Origin: Epinephelus fuscoguttatus
Taxonomy: Eukaryota; Chordata; Actinopteri; Perciformes; Serranidae
DNA: 64,000 nt
Direction: 5' to 3'
Assembly (NCBI RefSeq): GCF_011397635.1
Contig: NC_064761.1
Coordinates: 38,714,143-38,778,142 of the forward strand
Shown here: positions 29,563 through 44,100 of the stretch, in pieces
Layout of the letters: every line of letters starts with the position of its first letter
Numbering within the stretch: position 1 is the first letter of the stretch
Translations under genes and position numbers: made by a program
Notes under the pieces: model-generated
Seen by the model: the letters and a program-made list of their open reading frames with translations, nothing else
Databases searched by the model: none
Told to the model about the DNA's origin: nothing

Positions 29563-31830
29563 CCCGCGCTACACAGCACGGGGCACGGATTTTACTGCAT
29601 TAATATACACTTTATATAAAATATAACCAGCGGTGTATAAGTACTGTACTGATCACTAGCTGCAAGAGAATCATTTTTTAAATTATTTGCATTTATTTAT
29701 TTATTTGTTAAAATTTGAATGTATTTTTTGTCTTTTGTATGTTGATATAATTATGTATTGGTTATATTTCTTGAAAATCAAAGTAAGTGCAAACACAAAA
29801 CAAACAAATAAAAAAAAAAAACAGCCAAAAAATAGATTAAAAATTCACCATATTTTTTAAAAACAAAGCACTCTATAAATCATAATTTATAACATATAGG
29901 CAGGATTAAAACTAAAAAAAAAAAATTTTTTTAAAAATTAATTTTGAGAAATGGCCTTTAACCCTTTGAAACCTGAGCATATTGTCTTGATTTAAAAAAA
30001 AAAAAAAAAAAATCATAATAAGGCAATGAGCAGCTAAAGTAGAAATGACCCAAAAAATGAGCAAGAAATTAGTAAAAACAGAGAAAATTATAAAAAAAAA
30101 AAAGAATTCTGTAACATATTTTTGAAATGTAGTAATAATAATTATGAATATAGTTTCCATCTAGCGTGTTTTATTCCCCCCCCCCCCCCCTACTTTTCAA
30201 ATAATTTTCTAAATTTTTAATTTCATTTTTATTTTTTTGAAATTTGTGGGACATTCATTGTTATTTACAAAGTTGCTCATTGCCTTTTTTCCTACGTTTT
30301 TGAAAGCAACCACACCAATTTGCTCAAGGCTCAAAGGTTTAAATACTTGCAAAAGCTGTCTGACAGCAGCACAAGAAAAGTGATGTCGCTCCACATTTTA
30401 GAGGGTTAAAAATATATAATGTAAAATTTCATACATTTCTAGACAAAAAATAAGATACAAGTGAATATTGTATAAATATCACCATTAAACTCACCCAGTT
30501 GTTTACTTACATTGACAATTTTTTTTTCATAGACAATAAAGTTTTCTGAAATTGTTTAAATATGCAATAATTTACATACATTTCCAGAGAATAGATGTTG
30601 ACATTGGATGAAACCAGGCTCACAGTTGTTTTCATTTTATTGACATAAAGATGGAATTTTGGATCTTTTTTTTTAATCACTCCATAAATCAGTTAATATG
30701 GTCAACAGCCATACAAAAAAAAAAACATTGTCACTATGTTTTTAGAAATAAAATGTTCTATAAATCAGGATGAGTGATATATGAACAAAACCTGAAATAA
30801 AAGCCTTCAGAATATTTTGTGTATGTAAGTACTACTGAAGTCTCATGGGAAAAAAAACATTTGCGAGAATGGCCTTTAAAGATATGTATTGTAAAATTTC
30901 ATTTATTTTTACAGAAAAAAAATAAGACAATACAAGTGAATATGGTTTAAATAACATTAAACATACCCAGTTGATAACTTAAATTAAGACAATACATTTT
31001 GTGTATTACAAGTCTTCTGAAATTTTGTTAGAATATGGGTCATAATCAAAATAAATGTGCAATTACTTTTCATACATGTCCAGAAAATAAATCTGAACGT
31101 ATAAACATGGTCAAAATTCTTGTTTCATTTTATTGACATATGAGAGTGAAATGTTTTTTACAGATAAAATTTTGGATCTCTTTTTATCACTCCATAGATC
31201 GGTTAATGTTGTCAACAGCCATTCAAAAAATAAATAAATGAAATCTATTTTCGCCATATTTTCAGAAATAAAATGTTTAAGGCTAAACAGATATGTTAAT
31301 AGGTTATGAATGATATATGAACCAAGCCGTCTGTAAAGATCTTCCGAATATAGACAGGAATAAAACTATAAAGTTTGGTTTATGTAAGTGCTACTGAAGT
31401 GGCTCAGACTATGAGGAGAAAACTGACAAACCACCTTTAATGATATGTATTGTAAAATTTCATACATTTTTAGACAGAAACTAAATTAACTGAACAGAAA
31501 ATAAATCTGAACATCAGATATGCACCATTTGTATTAATTTTACAGGACAGGGATCTGAACTACAATAAACCCCTACATGTGTGTTTTGGACATTTTCTTT
31601 CCCCTAGTCTGTAAAAGACGTTACGGCAGCAAAAAAGACCAAAATCAAAATTCAAAATTGAGCAGTGTATAAACCTGCAGCGTCTCCCATTAACGTATCT
31701 ATTCAGTTTTGTGTCAGTTCTTTCCTTACAGGGACTGTCTTCCTACAGGCATCAACAGCAGTGTCTTGACATATAATAATTTATGAAACAAGGGCTGAAT
31801 TTCAGAGTTTTAAACAACATGACATATGCT
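29563..31830. other. AT-rich intergenic region between cyfip1 and tubgcp5
   Basis: About 2.3 kb with no credible coding frame. It contains long A and T runs, a 15-base C run (30176-30190) and a low-copy tandem repeat (30420-31510). It separates the cyfip1 promoter from the 3' end of tubgcp5; both genes run leftward. Confidence 0.7.
30420..31510. repeat. Tandem repeat of about 0.47-0.56-kb units
   Basis: The phrase TGTAAAATTTCAT recurs at 30420, 30890 and 31451. It is followed in the first two copies by the same order of sub-blocks: AATAAGA...ATACAAGTGAATAT, TTTCATTTTATTGACATA, TTTTGGATC, ATCACTCCATA and GTCAACAGCCAT, then AGAAATAAAATGTT. The third copy is only a start. The copies have diverged by substitution and small indels. 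No function is visible. Confidence 0.8.
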
Positions 31831-31847
31831 TACATCACTGTGCAAGA

Positions 31848-31853
31848 TTTATT
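31848..31853 (-). terminator. tubgcp5: Probable polyadenylation signal of tubgcp5
   Basis: AATAAA on the minus strand, about 300 bases after the tubgcp5 stop codon, with no closer perfect signal seen. This would give a 3' untranslated region of roughly 0.3 kb. Inferred from motif and distance only. Confidence 0.5.
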
Positions 31854-32153
31854 GTGCTTTATACATTTACACATTATTTACAGTTTACACAACAGCGTAT
31901 AAAAAAACACCTTTACAAAACACTGTTTTAAATATAGAGGCTGATGTTTGTTCACAGGAAGCTTGTTTGACACAGGTGATCTTCTAACATGACGTAGTCC
32001 AAGTCTGTCTCCAACAGTCGGAGCAGCTAGTGACATCATACATTGCACATCATCATGAACAATGACAGCAGTCAGAGAGCAGACAGCAATGAGACAGAGA
32101 AGCAAACAGTGGAGTTCAGTCCATCACATCCGAACAGACGCACGCATGGCTCC

Positions 32154-35100
32154 TCAGCACTGTTCAAACCCTGCCATCAGGGAGAGGGCCAGAGACTCCA
32201 CTGTGCAAAGAGGAGAAGAAAAGACATTCATTCTTGTTAATTCCACCTAGCTCTGGATAAGGTATGACTTAAGCCCCGTTTCCACCACGCAGTATGGGAC
32301 AGTTCAGTTTGGGACACTTTTTTTTCTGTTTCCACTGTGAAAAGTTGTGGATGGTACCAATGGAATTGTTCTGTACCGTCCCCGTCGGCAGCAGCTGAAG
32401 TCTGAGAAAAAATAATTCACTGGGCCGACTGCCGGCGACTTTTAAGGTGGAACATTAACTTGTAATGTTACTCACTGCATGAGTTGACGATGTGAATCCA
32501 TCAACACACCTTAAATTTCACTGTGACAACTTTGACCATTACCTTAATTTTTATATGACATACACTTTTAGTAATGAGTGGATCTTCCAGTGTTTATACA
32601 TAAATAATATCGACGGGGACGGCATATATTCTAATACCTCACGTGGAGAAAAAAAGTGTTGCAGAGCATCGTTCCTGTGGGCTACAGCAACACTAAACCC
32701 CAGAGCTTGCCTGAGAAAGACTAAATGCACAAATGTTCTGGAAATGTAACCTCGTTCTCTGGATGATAACCGAGATGCAGACTGATAAAGGTGGAAATAC
32801 AGTGAGTGCTGGACGGAGCAGTGAGTGACAACAACCCCACCCACGTTCAAGGGTACTGTTTGCAGTGGAAATGTTTGGGTCTAGGTACCATGTCTGAAGG
32901 GTTACTGTTGGCTCCAAAGGTACCATACTGAAAGTATTTGGTAGAAACAGGGCCTTCATGAACTAACAAAGCATCAATGTGACATGTAGTTTACTGGAAA
33001 CCAGAGGCCTGGATCAGGGTTTTACTTACAGTGAGGGAAGGAGCCACGACACACAGCCTTGTTGAGTATCGTCACAAGGAACATGTGACAATTTTTGAAA
33101 TCAGATTCCATTTTATCAATGGACTCAATCCTGAAAGTAAAAGATAAGATTCGCAATTAGTGCATCTTGTTACCCCTCTGACTGGTCACTAACATCTGTC
33201 CTTAAAAAAATACTGCCATACTTTCAACTGGCACCAGTTTTATCCACCGATTTAAAAATACGTATGTTTTGGTGTTATTAGAAAGATAAAGTTCTTATCT
33301 TTCTTCTGAACCCAGTTCTGTTTGATAAACACAAATGTCACTGGAATAAAACCTTTCCCGTTACCTCGCCTAAACTATGATTTCTGTATTGATTTTGAAT
33401 AAATAATTAATGAATAAGACAAAAAATAAAACATGAATTGCGACTGTGACATTTCCAGCACTCTAACAGCCTATTTCATATCAGGTGCATGTATCTTGGT
33501 TGTATTTCATAAAATGTGTCGCTACTCCATGGGCAGCATCAAATATGCATTCTGATATAAAACCAGATGACAAACCAAAGTGCATGTTTTGTAAATATGA
33601 GGGCAGGGTTTGGAGTTTTTTCCTCTACCATGTGTCCCCAGAGGGGCCCCGTAAAAAGCTCTTACTTACTTCCAGGCTCCAAATCCAGCTTGCCACCGGT
33701 CAGAGAAGATGAGGACCAGATTGAGAACCTTCATTATCGCCTCCTTCACAAAACTGACCTGAGAAAACACAACAGCATTAGATCACAGTGGATATATGAA
33801 ATGTGATAAATAAAGAGAGCAAACAGCATTGAACTATCGTGTAGAGTTAACAACAGCTGCCCCCAACCACATCTTCAGTTACACCTATTCTTTCCTGTGA
33901 GTACTGTTTACCTTCTCCCTCAGGAGGCAGCGGTCGTGAATGGTTGCCAAATATCTGTAATGGATCTTGATCAGCTGGTCCAGGTCCTTTGCTTCCTGTA
34001 CTTGGTGCTGAAACTCCAGTCCTGTGCTGTGCAGAATCTGCCGACAGACGAAGCAGACAGAGTTCAGACTGTATGCAAATGATCAAATTTCAACTTGAAG
34101 GATCATATAAGTGGTTTTAATCAAAACACTGTACTTTCCTGCTGTACTTAAATGCACCACCACTGTAACTTACAATAGTCTCAGATTTTACCTGCAGCAT
34201 ACAGTAACTGCCTTGGATTTAAAATTACTTCTTTTGATGGAAGACATTTTGACATTTCACAGAATTAATAACGGCCAAATTTAATTTAGCGTCTGTGTTG
34301 GTCCTTGTTTTGTGGCTCGTTAATGTTATTAGTGACACTCCGTGAAGTCTATGAATGTTAATGTCTGCTGTGAAAAGGTCGGCTCCATGACTCACCCTGG
34401 TCATGATGTAGTTGTGCAGGCTGTTGACAAAATGCATCAGTTTGACCCGCAGCAGACACATCCGGTGAATCTGCTGATTTATAGGCTCTTTGACTTTTAC
34501 CTCCTCAGCCAGCGCTCCCTCCAGTTTCTTAGTGACGTCTGTGAAATCTATAAGAAACAAAATGATATCTCACATATTAGAAATCGTACTGAACATTTAC
34601 TGAGGAGACGCTCCATATCCTGAGAATATTCACGCACGAGAAGCTGTTTTTTATATATATCAATTAGTGGATCTTAATGTTCATTAAGTTCATTATGTTG
34701 ATATTAAAGTGCTACAGTAATAAATAAGCACGACATACCACTGAACCGCACTGTGTCCAAACTGTATTTGGCCCATTTGATCTGCAGCAGGAGGAGAAAC
34801 ACTTGATTGTAGATCTTCTGACACTCAGAGCTGATCACAATGTCAACAGGCCAGGGAACCTGTGGAGTACCAGTAAATAAATTAAATAAATACAGGAATA
34901 AATCAATAAATGTGTAAATAAATACAGGAAAAAATCAATCAATAAATGTACAAATAAATATAGAAATAAATACATAACTGTAACAATAAATACAGGAATA
35001 AATCAATCAATAAATATACAAATACATATAGACATAAATAAATAACTTTAAAAATAAATACAGAAATAAATCAATAAATGTGCAAATAAATACAGAAATT

Positions 35101-38100
35101 AATAGATAAATAAATACATGTACAATTAAATATATAAATAATTAAATAACTGTAAAAATAAATACAGGAATAAATAAATAGGGTGATAAAAAAATGAATA
35201 AATAAATGCAGATCTAAATAAATAAAAGAATAAATAAATGCCGAATTAAATACATAACTAAATAAAAGAAAGAATAAATTAAAAAATGTTGAAATAAAGT
35301 AGAAACTTGTAGATAAATAAATAAAAGTTGATAATTAAACAGGGCATAAATAAATATAAATATCTATATCTAAGTTTATTTCTACATTTTTGTAAGTAAA
35401 TTTATTTATGCTTCTCTATGTTAATGAGGTAAGACCTCTGCATTTATGCATTTACTGAAGTATTTGTTTCAGCATTTATTTATTAATTTATCTATTTCTG
35501 ATACTTGTTTAATTTTTCATCCTCCATAGTGGAGACGTATATAACATATACATAACATATATATTTATGTTGTTTACCTTGTACCCTAGGGTTAGCACTT
35601 CAAGATTATTCACAGGATGTTTTTTCCTGGCGGGGTCGATGGCCTCCAAGAAGATTGACAACCTATAAAACATGAAATGTTGGGGAAAATATTGACTTTT
35701 CAATGATATAAAAAGAAAAAAAAAACCTAATTGTCCTCACACACCTCCAATCTGATTCTTGACCAATAAATACATGTAGTACCTGCTGCTGTCCTCTGGG
35801 TAGCGCTGTCCAACTGCCTCCTGCAGCTGAACGTTGAGAAAAGACAATTGCTGCCAGCTCTCCTTCTCCTGCACCTTGTCAAAGATGGCTGTGTAGAAGT
35901 CGTACATGGTGTCTCCAGCTTCCAGCAGGAAATAGTTCCTCATGGCTTGGAGGTATTCCAGCAGCCTGTGGAGACACTGAGACACTCAGATGATCTGTAT
36001 ACTCTGACAAAAAAAAAAAAACCGAGACAGATGCTCACCTGTAGTCTTTTTTCAGAGTCTTCATGAGGTTCCCACAGCACTCGATGTACCTCCTCTCGAT
36101 GTGGGGGTAGAGGCAGGAGCGCAGCGTGAGCTCAAATGTTTGGCAGGTGACAGACTGAGACGAGCGGTCCACGATGAAATCGCCTCCAGAGAAACGCTCA
36201 TGGAAGTCACTCTGCTCCAAGTACAGCCTGAAGGAGGGGCACACACCAGAGATACTTCAGATTTCAAAACTCACAAACAAAATATAATCCGTTTGAAATC
36301 TTTGGACAGAAGCATTCAAGAGATTATAGAACCAGTAGCTGTAAAAGGCATCATAGAAATGATGGCTGAATTGAAGCACTAAGCTTTATTCTTTAAAAGA
36401 TAACAGCTGTGGGTTACAAGAGTGTTTTTGTTTTCTAACAAAATTTATTTTGGGTATTTTTTGAAAACGCAGCTTTTTCTGTGTGTTTTGGCCTCTTCGT
36501 CCAGACACAAACTGCATTTTAGGGTCACTGAAAACTGAAAAACTTCATCCAGGGTGAAGATTTTCAGAAATTTCATTTTTAGTGTTGGCGTGTAGACAGA
36601 GCAAACAAAATTTTTGCCTTGTGACGTGAGAGTGTGCGCTGTTATCTACTTTGTGAGGCGTCACAGATAAGGCAACATTTTGTGCAAAGCAGTGGGTCTA
36701 CAGGTATCAGACACTCGGACTTAATGCTTTCCAAGACTTTAATAAGATATTTTAACCAAGTTTAGGACAGATATTTTTTTTTTTTGTATTTAGGTATCAG
36801 TATAAAGTGAAGCAGTATGTACATGGTCCTGTGCAGAGGGAGGTTTTATGTAGGAATATGGTGATTAGAGTGAGTTAGGTTAATCTACGTTTTGCCAGCA
36901 AGTATAAATTAACAGACAGTATTAGGTTCATTGGTAGGTTAAACATTTGTAACATCAGAAATGAGGACTTTCATGCAGAGCAACTTGACTCATTTCATCA
37001 AAAAGAAATGAAGAAGGATAAATAAATTAGATGAAATGTTTGTGACAAGTTAGACTTGACACAAATTCAAATGTAAAACTATTTAATGACGCCTAAGGAT
37101 TGACTGATTTGGATTTATGTACTCTGTTTGGGATAATGGATGCCGGTAACCATGACTGTTATTCTTCTGTTTTTTGTTTGTTACTTAACATATCTGTCCT
37201 CATTTTCTATTCAATTCTGTGATGGAATACATGAATCAAATATATATTTCTTTGTTTAAATGTAATAAACTCCAATAAAAATGTGAGTGTCCAAAAAAAA
37301 AAAAAAACTATTTAATGACCTTCAGACACCCTGGCACTATTTGGGCGGACGTGGCCAAAATAGTGCTGGCTCTAACCTTGCTAACAGGAGTTGTTACATG
37401 TTTACACATAAATGTCCAGTTACTCTTCCGCTACAGTGAAGAATGGAGGCGTCAGAATGTCCTACATAGGTGTCCTTTAGATAAAAGCTTTTTTCAGGCT
37501 TCTAATTGGTCAACATCTTCTTCTTTGTGTGGCTGTGAGGTTATCATTCTATCGCTGCCTGTTGGTTTGGCGTGCTCATTCTTACTTAGAGAGCATTACA
37601 CGGTCAGGCTCCTTCTTATATAGCTGAACAACTTCACCTGTATTCTTCAGCTCGCTCCCTTTGATCAAATCCCCTAAATTTGTGTTTGTCCCTTGCACTC
37701 GCCTTAAGACACGTGGTGATCAAGCTTTTGCGGCCGTAGCGCCTAAATTCTGAAACAGCCTGCCTTACGATCTGTTGACTCTGTGGTTTCTCTTAAAAGC
37801 CAGGTAAAGACACACCTGTTTAGACAGGCGTTTGGGTAACTTGTCTGCACCAGAGCTGTATTGTTTCAGATTTTGCGTTTTATTGTATTGTTGTTTGTTG
37901 TTGTATTTTTTCTTGTGCAATAAGAGAGACAGTGTACGGCAGCTCTTCCCTTGTCTTCAAGATTACACCTCCTCAAATGCACCTGTCATACATTCAGATG
38001 TGCAGAGGGAAAAAACTAATTTTCAAAAACATCCGTATCAATGTGGACGAGGCCTGAGTGGAACCAAAATCATTCTAGCAGTCTGAGGGGTTATCTGTAA

Positions 38101-41100
38101 TATGAATGTGGTGGTAACTGCTCACCTTGCAAAGTTGATGGCCAGCAGTGGATCATGGACGTCTTCGATCTCCAGGTGCTGTGCAATGATGGACTGCATC
38201 TTTATGAGGCTCCTCTTAGTGGCTTGTTGTTCGGTGACTGTGTCTGTGGGCGACCCCTCTTGGCTGCAAAGGCGGGACTGCACTGACTCCAGAAACAGCG
38301 TGTATAAACTCTTCCTCTCTGCATCTGTAATGCAAAATGTTAAAAAAAATACAGCAACACTGTTCTGTTTAGTAAAATAAACCCCAAACCTTTACAAGCT
38401 GAGGTGCAGAAAAGCAATCACTGACCTCTGGAGGATCTCTCAGACTGCTCTGTCTCCTTGCAGTCCAGATTCTTCAGCAGCTGCATGGACTTCCCCGCCA
38501 TGATGATCTGCTTGAGCACAGGTTTGAGGAAGGACACCATGGTGAGCTGCCTGTTGCTGGAGCCCTGATCCCCTCCGGAGCTTCCGCTGGCTGCATCGTT
38601 CAGCTTCTCTTCGTTATCCACCGTCTCAGACACACTGTACAGTGTGTAGGTGGCGTACCAGAAGTCCCTGTGGTTCACTGGGACGTCCTTGTTCCTGAGT
38701 GAGAAATAGAAAAAAAATGAAACGCCTCTGTGAGTTACTGTAAGTGTAGACACCAAAATGTTTTAATATTCTTGTTTCATAATCTCTGCTACTCACCTCT
38801 GGATGATGAACTCTTTGGCGGGGTCAAACAAGTGACCGTGAACAATCCACTCATCCACAATCTCCAGATACGGTCTAACTGTCTCCGTCCACAGAGAAAA
38901 CAACAGGGCCACCTAACAACGGAAAACGACACACAGGAGTAATCATACACACAGATTATTTCCTTTATGAGATGAATTCACCGAGATTATCACTCAGGAC
39001 AAACTCACAGCTTGCTCCGATGCTTCCCCAGCGCTGTCGTACTCTATGATAGCTTTGTACAGCGTGTTGAGCAAGTGAGAGGCCCGCACCACATTCGGGG
39101 TCTCGGGGGGGACTTCTGCGACCCCCGTGCAGAAGACTTTGTGGAGCACTTTGATCTGTGCCAAGTGAGGGTTGAGTCGCTCCAGAACCGCAGACAGGGT
39201 CACCGTCTCATCTAAAAAAAGAGGAGGACACATCAAACAGCAGCTGACAGAAGACATAGTTTCCTTACAAATCAAATACTATGACTATATAGATACACTG
39301 GAACACCATCTTATGTTGGTATTACCCAGTTATATAAAGTTATAGTATCATTTCAAAAGTTACCCGACCATTCCAGCCCCCTGAGCATACTTGCACTTGC
39401 CATTGCATATGAGCTCTCTCTCAATTGTGGTCAGCTCCTCTTTGAAGCTGGTGAAGTACTTGTTGAGTGCCCACACAAAGGCCTGGTAGGTCCTGAAGGG
39501 AGGCTCAGAGCCCTTCTTGGAGCTGTAGGAGGAACTGGAGCCCGGTGGGCACGGCTCCGAGCTGTAACCCGTCACCTCGTCTATGAACCTCTGCAGCCTG
39601 AACACTGCCTGGCCGTACACAGCGATATGCTCCAGAACAGAGCGCAGACAGTTCTGCAGCACGGAAAGAGAAAAGACTGTGTTTGCTACAGCGGACAGAC
39701 AGCACATTTAATAAGATGAAACACAAAATATTCAGAGCTTACACTGGTCAGATGAGTTACCACCACGTTGTTCCTTACTGACACTTTTCCATCATGGTGT
39801 TGGAATATGAAGTGTTTCTTAACCCCAGAGAGGAGCCTGCAACAAAACAGTCACACAGCTCAACTTCATAGGAACACAAAAATCAAGGTGTTAATACGTT
39901 GTCTGTCAAAGCAATAATCAGGACTTGATTGTTTGGGGATTTACAAGATAATAAAAAGGTACAACTTGTTAGAGCGTAGGAGATACAGTTTCTTTGTGAG
40001 CTGGTGTCATTAGTCACGCACCACAGCATCATCATATCTTACCACAAGGTCTCCCGTATTACTTGGGTCTCCGTGACAAAGGCCTTTTCTTCCGGCAGAT
40101 ACAATGGATCAGTGTTATATAGGTGCTGATCCCTGAGAACAGAGAAAGCTGAGGGTGAACATTTCTTATCATTTAAACTCACAAATACCACAAAGTTAAT
40201 GTCCATGTTTGCCAAACAGTCCATTTTATAATGATTAACTGATAAACAGACACACTACTGGCTGGTTTTAAATTACTATAGTAATAAATAGAGTGTTATT
40301 TAACACAACAGCCAAATTAGCAAGAAATCAAACACTTCTGAAAGTACAGTACAGATGCTGTTGTTTAGACCACTTAATTATGTTAAAAATTCCTGAAAAT
40401 CTAATTGCATTTGTGCTTCAACTATTACAGAAATGAATATTTTCTATGGCTGATATGGCTGAGAAATACTGAATACTGGTACCAGCTTTAAAAAAGTAGG
40501 CCTAGCATTCAAGAAAAAAATATTACTTGGGGAAATAAAAACTCTTTATCGAGATAATCTGTCGATATTTAATAGTTCCTTAAGTGAACAGTTAATTTAT
40601 GATATTATTTTTGTTTGTGTTTCTTTTCTTTTCCTTTCCCACATGCTTTGTATACACAGACAGGAAGATGTATGTAAAATAGTAAGGTCTCATGATCTCA
40701 TGTGAAATGTGCCAAATGTTTGGCATCACACAGAAATAAAAAATAAATGACAATTAACTCTGAGATTAAGAGCACAATCGTTATGCTTTGGGGGGAAATA
40801 CATCATAAAATCATGTCATTAAAGTCATAATTTTTCAAAAATAGCTGATGATGTGACCAAAATAAAGTCATAAATCGACATGACAAAAGTCTTTTTTTTT
40901 TTAAAGAAAAAAGTCTTAATATTTTGAGAAGAAAAGAAATAATTTGAATGAGAAAACTGTATTTGTCATGTGTCAAATTGTATACAGTTCATAGGAAAAT
41001 AACATTATAGTCAAAACACAAGTCTTCTGCAAAGAGAATGGTAACTTTACATATTTACAGTCGGGCAAAGATAAAACAAATGAACATGTAATCTTATCTT

Positions 41101-44100
41101 CTCAGTCTCATGATAACTTACAACACTGTTATATTCTTGAACTTCTTTTTTTCCTCTATAAATAAAGGGTAAATGGACTGCACTTGTTCAGCGCTTTCCT
41201 AGTCTGCTCACCACTCAAATCGCTTTTCGGTTACATGTCACATTCATCCATTCACACACTGGTGGCCGAGGCTACTCAGTAACCACTCGCACGCACTCAC
41301 ACACTGATAGAACAGCCATCGGGAGCAATTTAGGGTTCAGTATCTTGCCCAAGGATACTGACATGCAAACTGGAGGATCTAGAGATCGAACCATCGATCT
41401 TCTGATTAGTGGATGACCCACTCTACCTCTGAGCCACAGCCACCCCGACTTATGACTTTATTCTTGAGCCCTGGAGCCATAACAAATTTGGCCTAAATAT
41501 TTCTATACTGATATCTGTATTTCTACAAAAGTGTCCCAAACACTGCTGTAAAAAAAAATGAATCAGTGCATTCATACTATATTCTCAAGTTAAGTCTACA
41601 TACTCACCACACATTGAGCAAGTTGGAGTGTAAATGCAAGCTGTGAGGAAAACGAGGAGCATGAGCCACCCAGTACGGCGTCACTACGTGCTGTTCGAGC
41701 CAGGCCCGGGCGTCAGGCTCGCCCACTGGAAGGACACAAACTAGGGTCATTTTGAATATTCAAAATGAGCTTAAGCGTACTGTAGACACGCAGATGCGTG
41801 TAATGAAGATGCTGCGTGATCTGTTTGCACCTGTCCATGTAACTGGAACTGTCTTGTTGTTGATGTCCTGGTCTTCCTGGGGCGTTCTGTCCAACTGGAT
41901 CCCAGAGTCCTCCCTGCTGATTGGCTCCTGGCTGTCTTCATCCTCGCTCTCCTCCTCAGACCATTCCTAAAAAACACGCAAGACTGATGTAGACGGAAAT
42001 CCATGCAGACTAGATGGGGGCTATTATAATGCTTATTTTACCACAGCTTTAACATGTTGAGGACAAAAAAAGACTTAAGTGTAAATAAATAAAAAAATAA
42101 ATTAGTAAATGTATAAATAAATACTGGAATAAATAATTAAATAAATACAGAAATAAATGAATAAAACAAAAAAAATAAACACTAAAATAAGCACAAAAAT
42201 AAAAAATGCATAAATAGATTTAAGGAAAAAAAAAAAATAAGTGGTGAAATAAACAGATAAATGCATAAAAAGAAATGCTGTAAAAAATAAACGATCGAGA
42301 AACAGGACATAAATAATCTTAAATTTATTTCTTTTTGTTTCTGTATTTGTTTATTAATACACTTGGTTATCTATTGAGATTTTTCCTCCTCCATACCTAC
42401 ACACCCACAGTAAAATACACCAATATTCAGCTGTGGGTACTGCACACATTAATGTCCATACAGGGTGGGTTTGGTTATGATGTACTCACAGGGGTATCTG
42501 GATATGGTCCGATGTCTATGTCCTCACCCTCCATCAGATATTTAGCCCAGTCAAAGTTGTCCTCCTCTTCTGCAGACACAAGATGAAGCCATCGTGATTA
42601 ATACGGACATGTTAGCATTTTAAAAGGCTTTAAAAGTTCCTCAAGTAAAAATTAAGTCTCACTGACCGGCCTCCTTTACCCTGGGTCTCTCAGTAAAGTT
42701 AGTGTTTGAGGGGGACTCCGATAAGAAGAGCAGCAGGGACAGGACCCTGTAGTGTACATCAGTCTGCAAAAAAAAAAAAGAAAGAAAAATTATAAAAATA
42801 AAAACATAGAAAGCTGTGCTCTATATAATTTGTCACATCTGTTGCCAGGACACTGGGGCTGGAGCCCATGTCTGTGTCATACCTTTGTTCCATCTGTATT
42901 AGGTAAAGGTGAGTTCAGGAACTCTTCAGTCAGCCTCATCCAGCTTCCTGCTTTACTCAAGTCTGAGTGGACCATGAGCTTCTCGTAGATTCTGGAAAAC
43001 ACAGCGGACAGTGTCATGCAAAAGACCTGTGGTGTAATATAATGGGACATTAAAAAACATTATCTTCCTGAAGGCAAAATCAATCAGATCGTTGAGTTTT
43101 GGGGAGGCTTCTTCAGAAAAACTTAAAAATGGAACATCCAGGGATGGATTTTACTACTTTATGTTTAACTTATTAATAAAAAAAAGATAAAGAATACTGT
43201 TGAAAACAAAGACTATGTTGTGTAGATGTTCAATAGATGACTCTGATATGAAAGAGGTTGATAGCACTGATGCAAATTCCTCGTGTTACAATGGTTCGAT
43301 TGGAAGAGAACATCAACAGTGTAGCTTGTTACGTTTTTGTCATGCGATCATCTTTTATGCAAACGTACTTTATACGTGTCCTCCACCACATCTCAAGAGG
43401 CAAATATGGTACTTTTTACTCCACTACATTCGGTTGATAACTTTAGTTATGAGCAGATTCAGATTCATAATCCAAACTATAATCAACACATAAATTATGA
43501 TTTATCCTTACAAGTTAAGATTAGACTGTGTCGATGCCCAGGGAGAATTTACAAGCTACTCATTAGTATAATTAAAATGAGCTCCACCTTTACCAGCTGC
43601 AACATTAAAGTGAGGAACACATTACTACATTAACGCTGGTTTCAATATTAGAACATGCATTTTTCTGAAATGGGCCTTTCTGCAAGGTGAGGTGAGGTAA
43701 ACTTTACTGTCCCTTGTCCTTTCACTTAAGTACAAGATATGAGACTTGAAGATTGGTGGAAAAATATCCAGCAGGTTATCTTTGATGTCCTAAAAAGGGT
43801 CCAAGTTTCTACAAAACTGTCTATCTTTGATTCAACCTTGGATCTTCAGGACTCTGGCTTGTCCTGTTTTGAGAAGAGATGCATTAACTTCACTTTTATG
43901 ACAGCAAAACAGATAATACTGAAGCACTAGAGACAACAACACCCACCCTCGTGTGCAGAATGGACTACGAAAATGGCTTAATTGGCTGTTTATGAGAGGG
44001 TAACATACTCTCTATGGGATAAATATTTTTATTTATTTATTTAACCCATATTTAACCAGGTAAGTCCCGCTGAGATCAAGAATCTCTTTAACTAGGGAGA

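Larger units (their letters stand above)
36440..38070. mobile_element. Mosaic of transposon fragments in a tubgcp5 intron
   Basis: The intron between exons 38324-38126 and 36227-36039 holds pieces of a fish element: TTGAAAACGCAGCTTTTTCT near 36463 and the end AATGTGGACGAGGCCTGAG near 38041-38058. A retro-insertion (37091-37303) and a LINE coding relic (37570-37850) lie between. The outer pieces are assigned by remembered motifs of a common fish DNA repeat, so their family is uncertain. Confidence 0.45.

Noticed and set aside
41380..41440. Possible tRNA gene on the minus strand.
   Set aside because: A and B boxes are present but there is no acceptor stem or proper cloverleaf, and the body matches a SINE.
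43200..43633. Two overlapping plus-strand frames of 97-98 codons.
   Set aside because: They lie in a tubgcp5 intron, antisense, AT-rich, and resemble no known protein.
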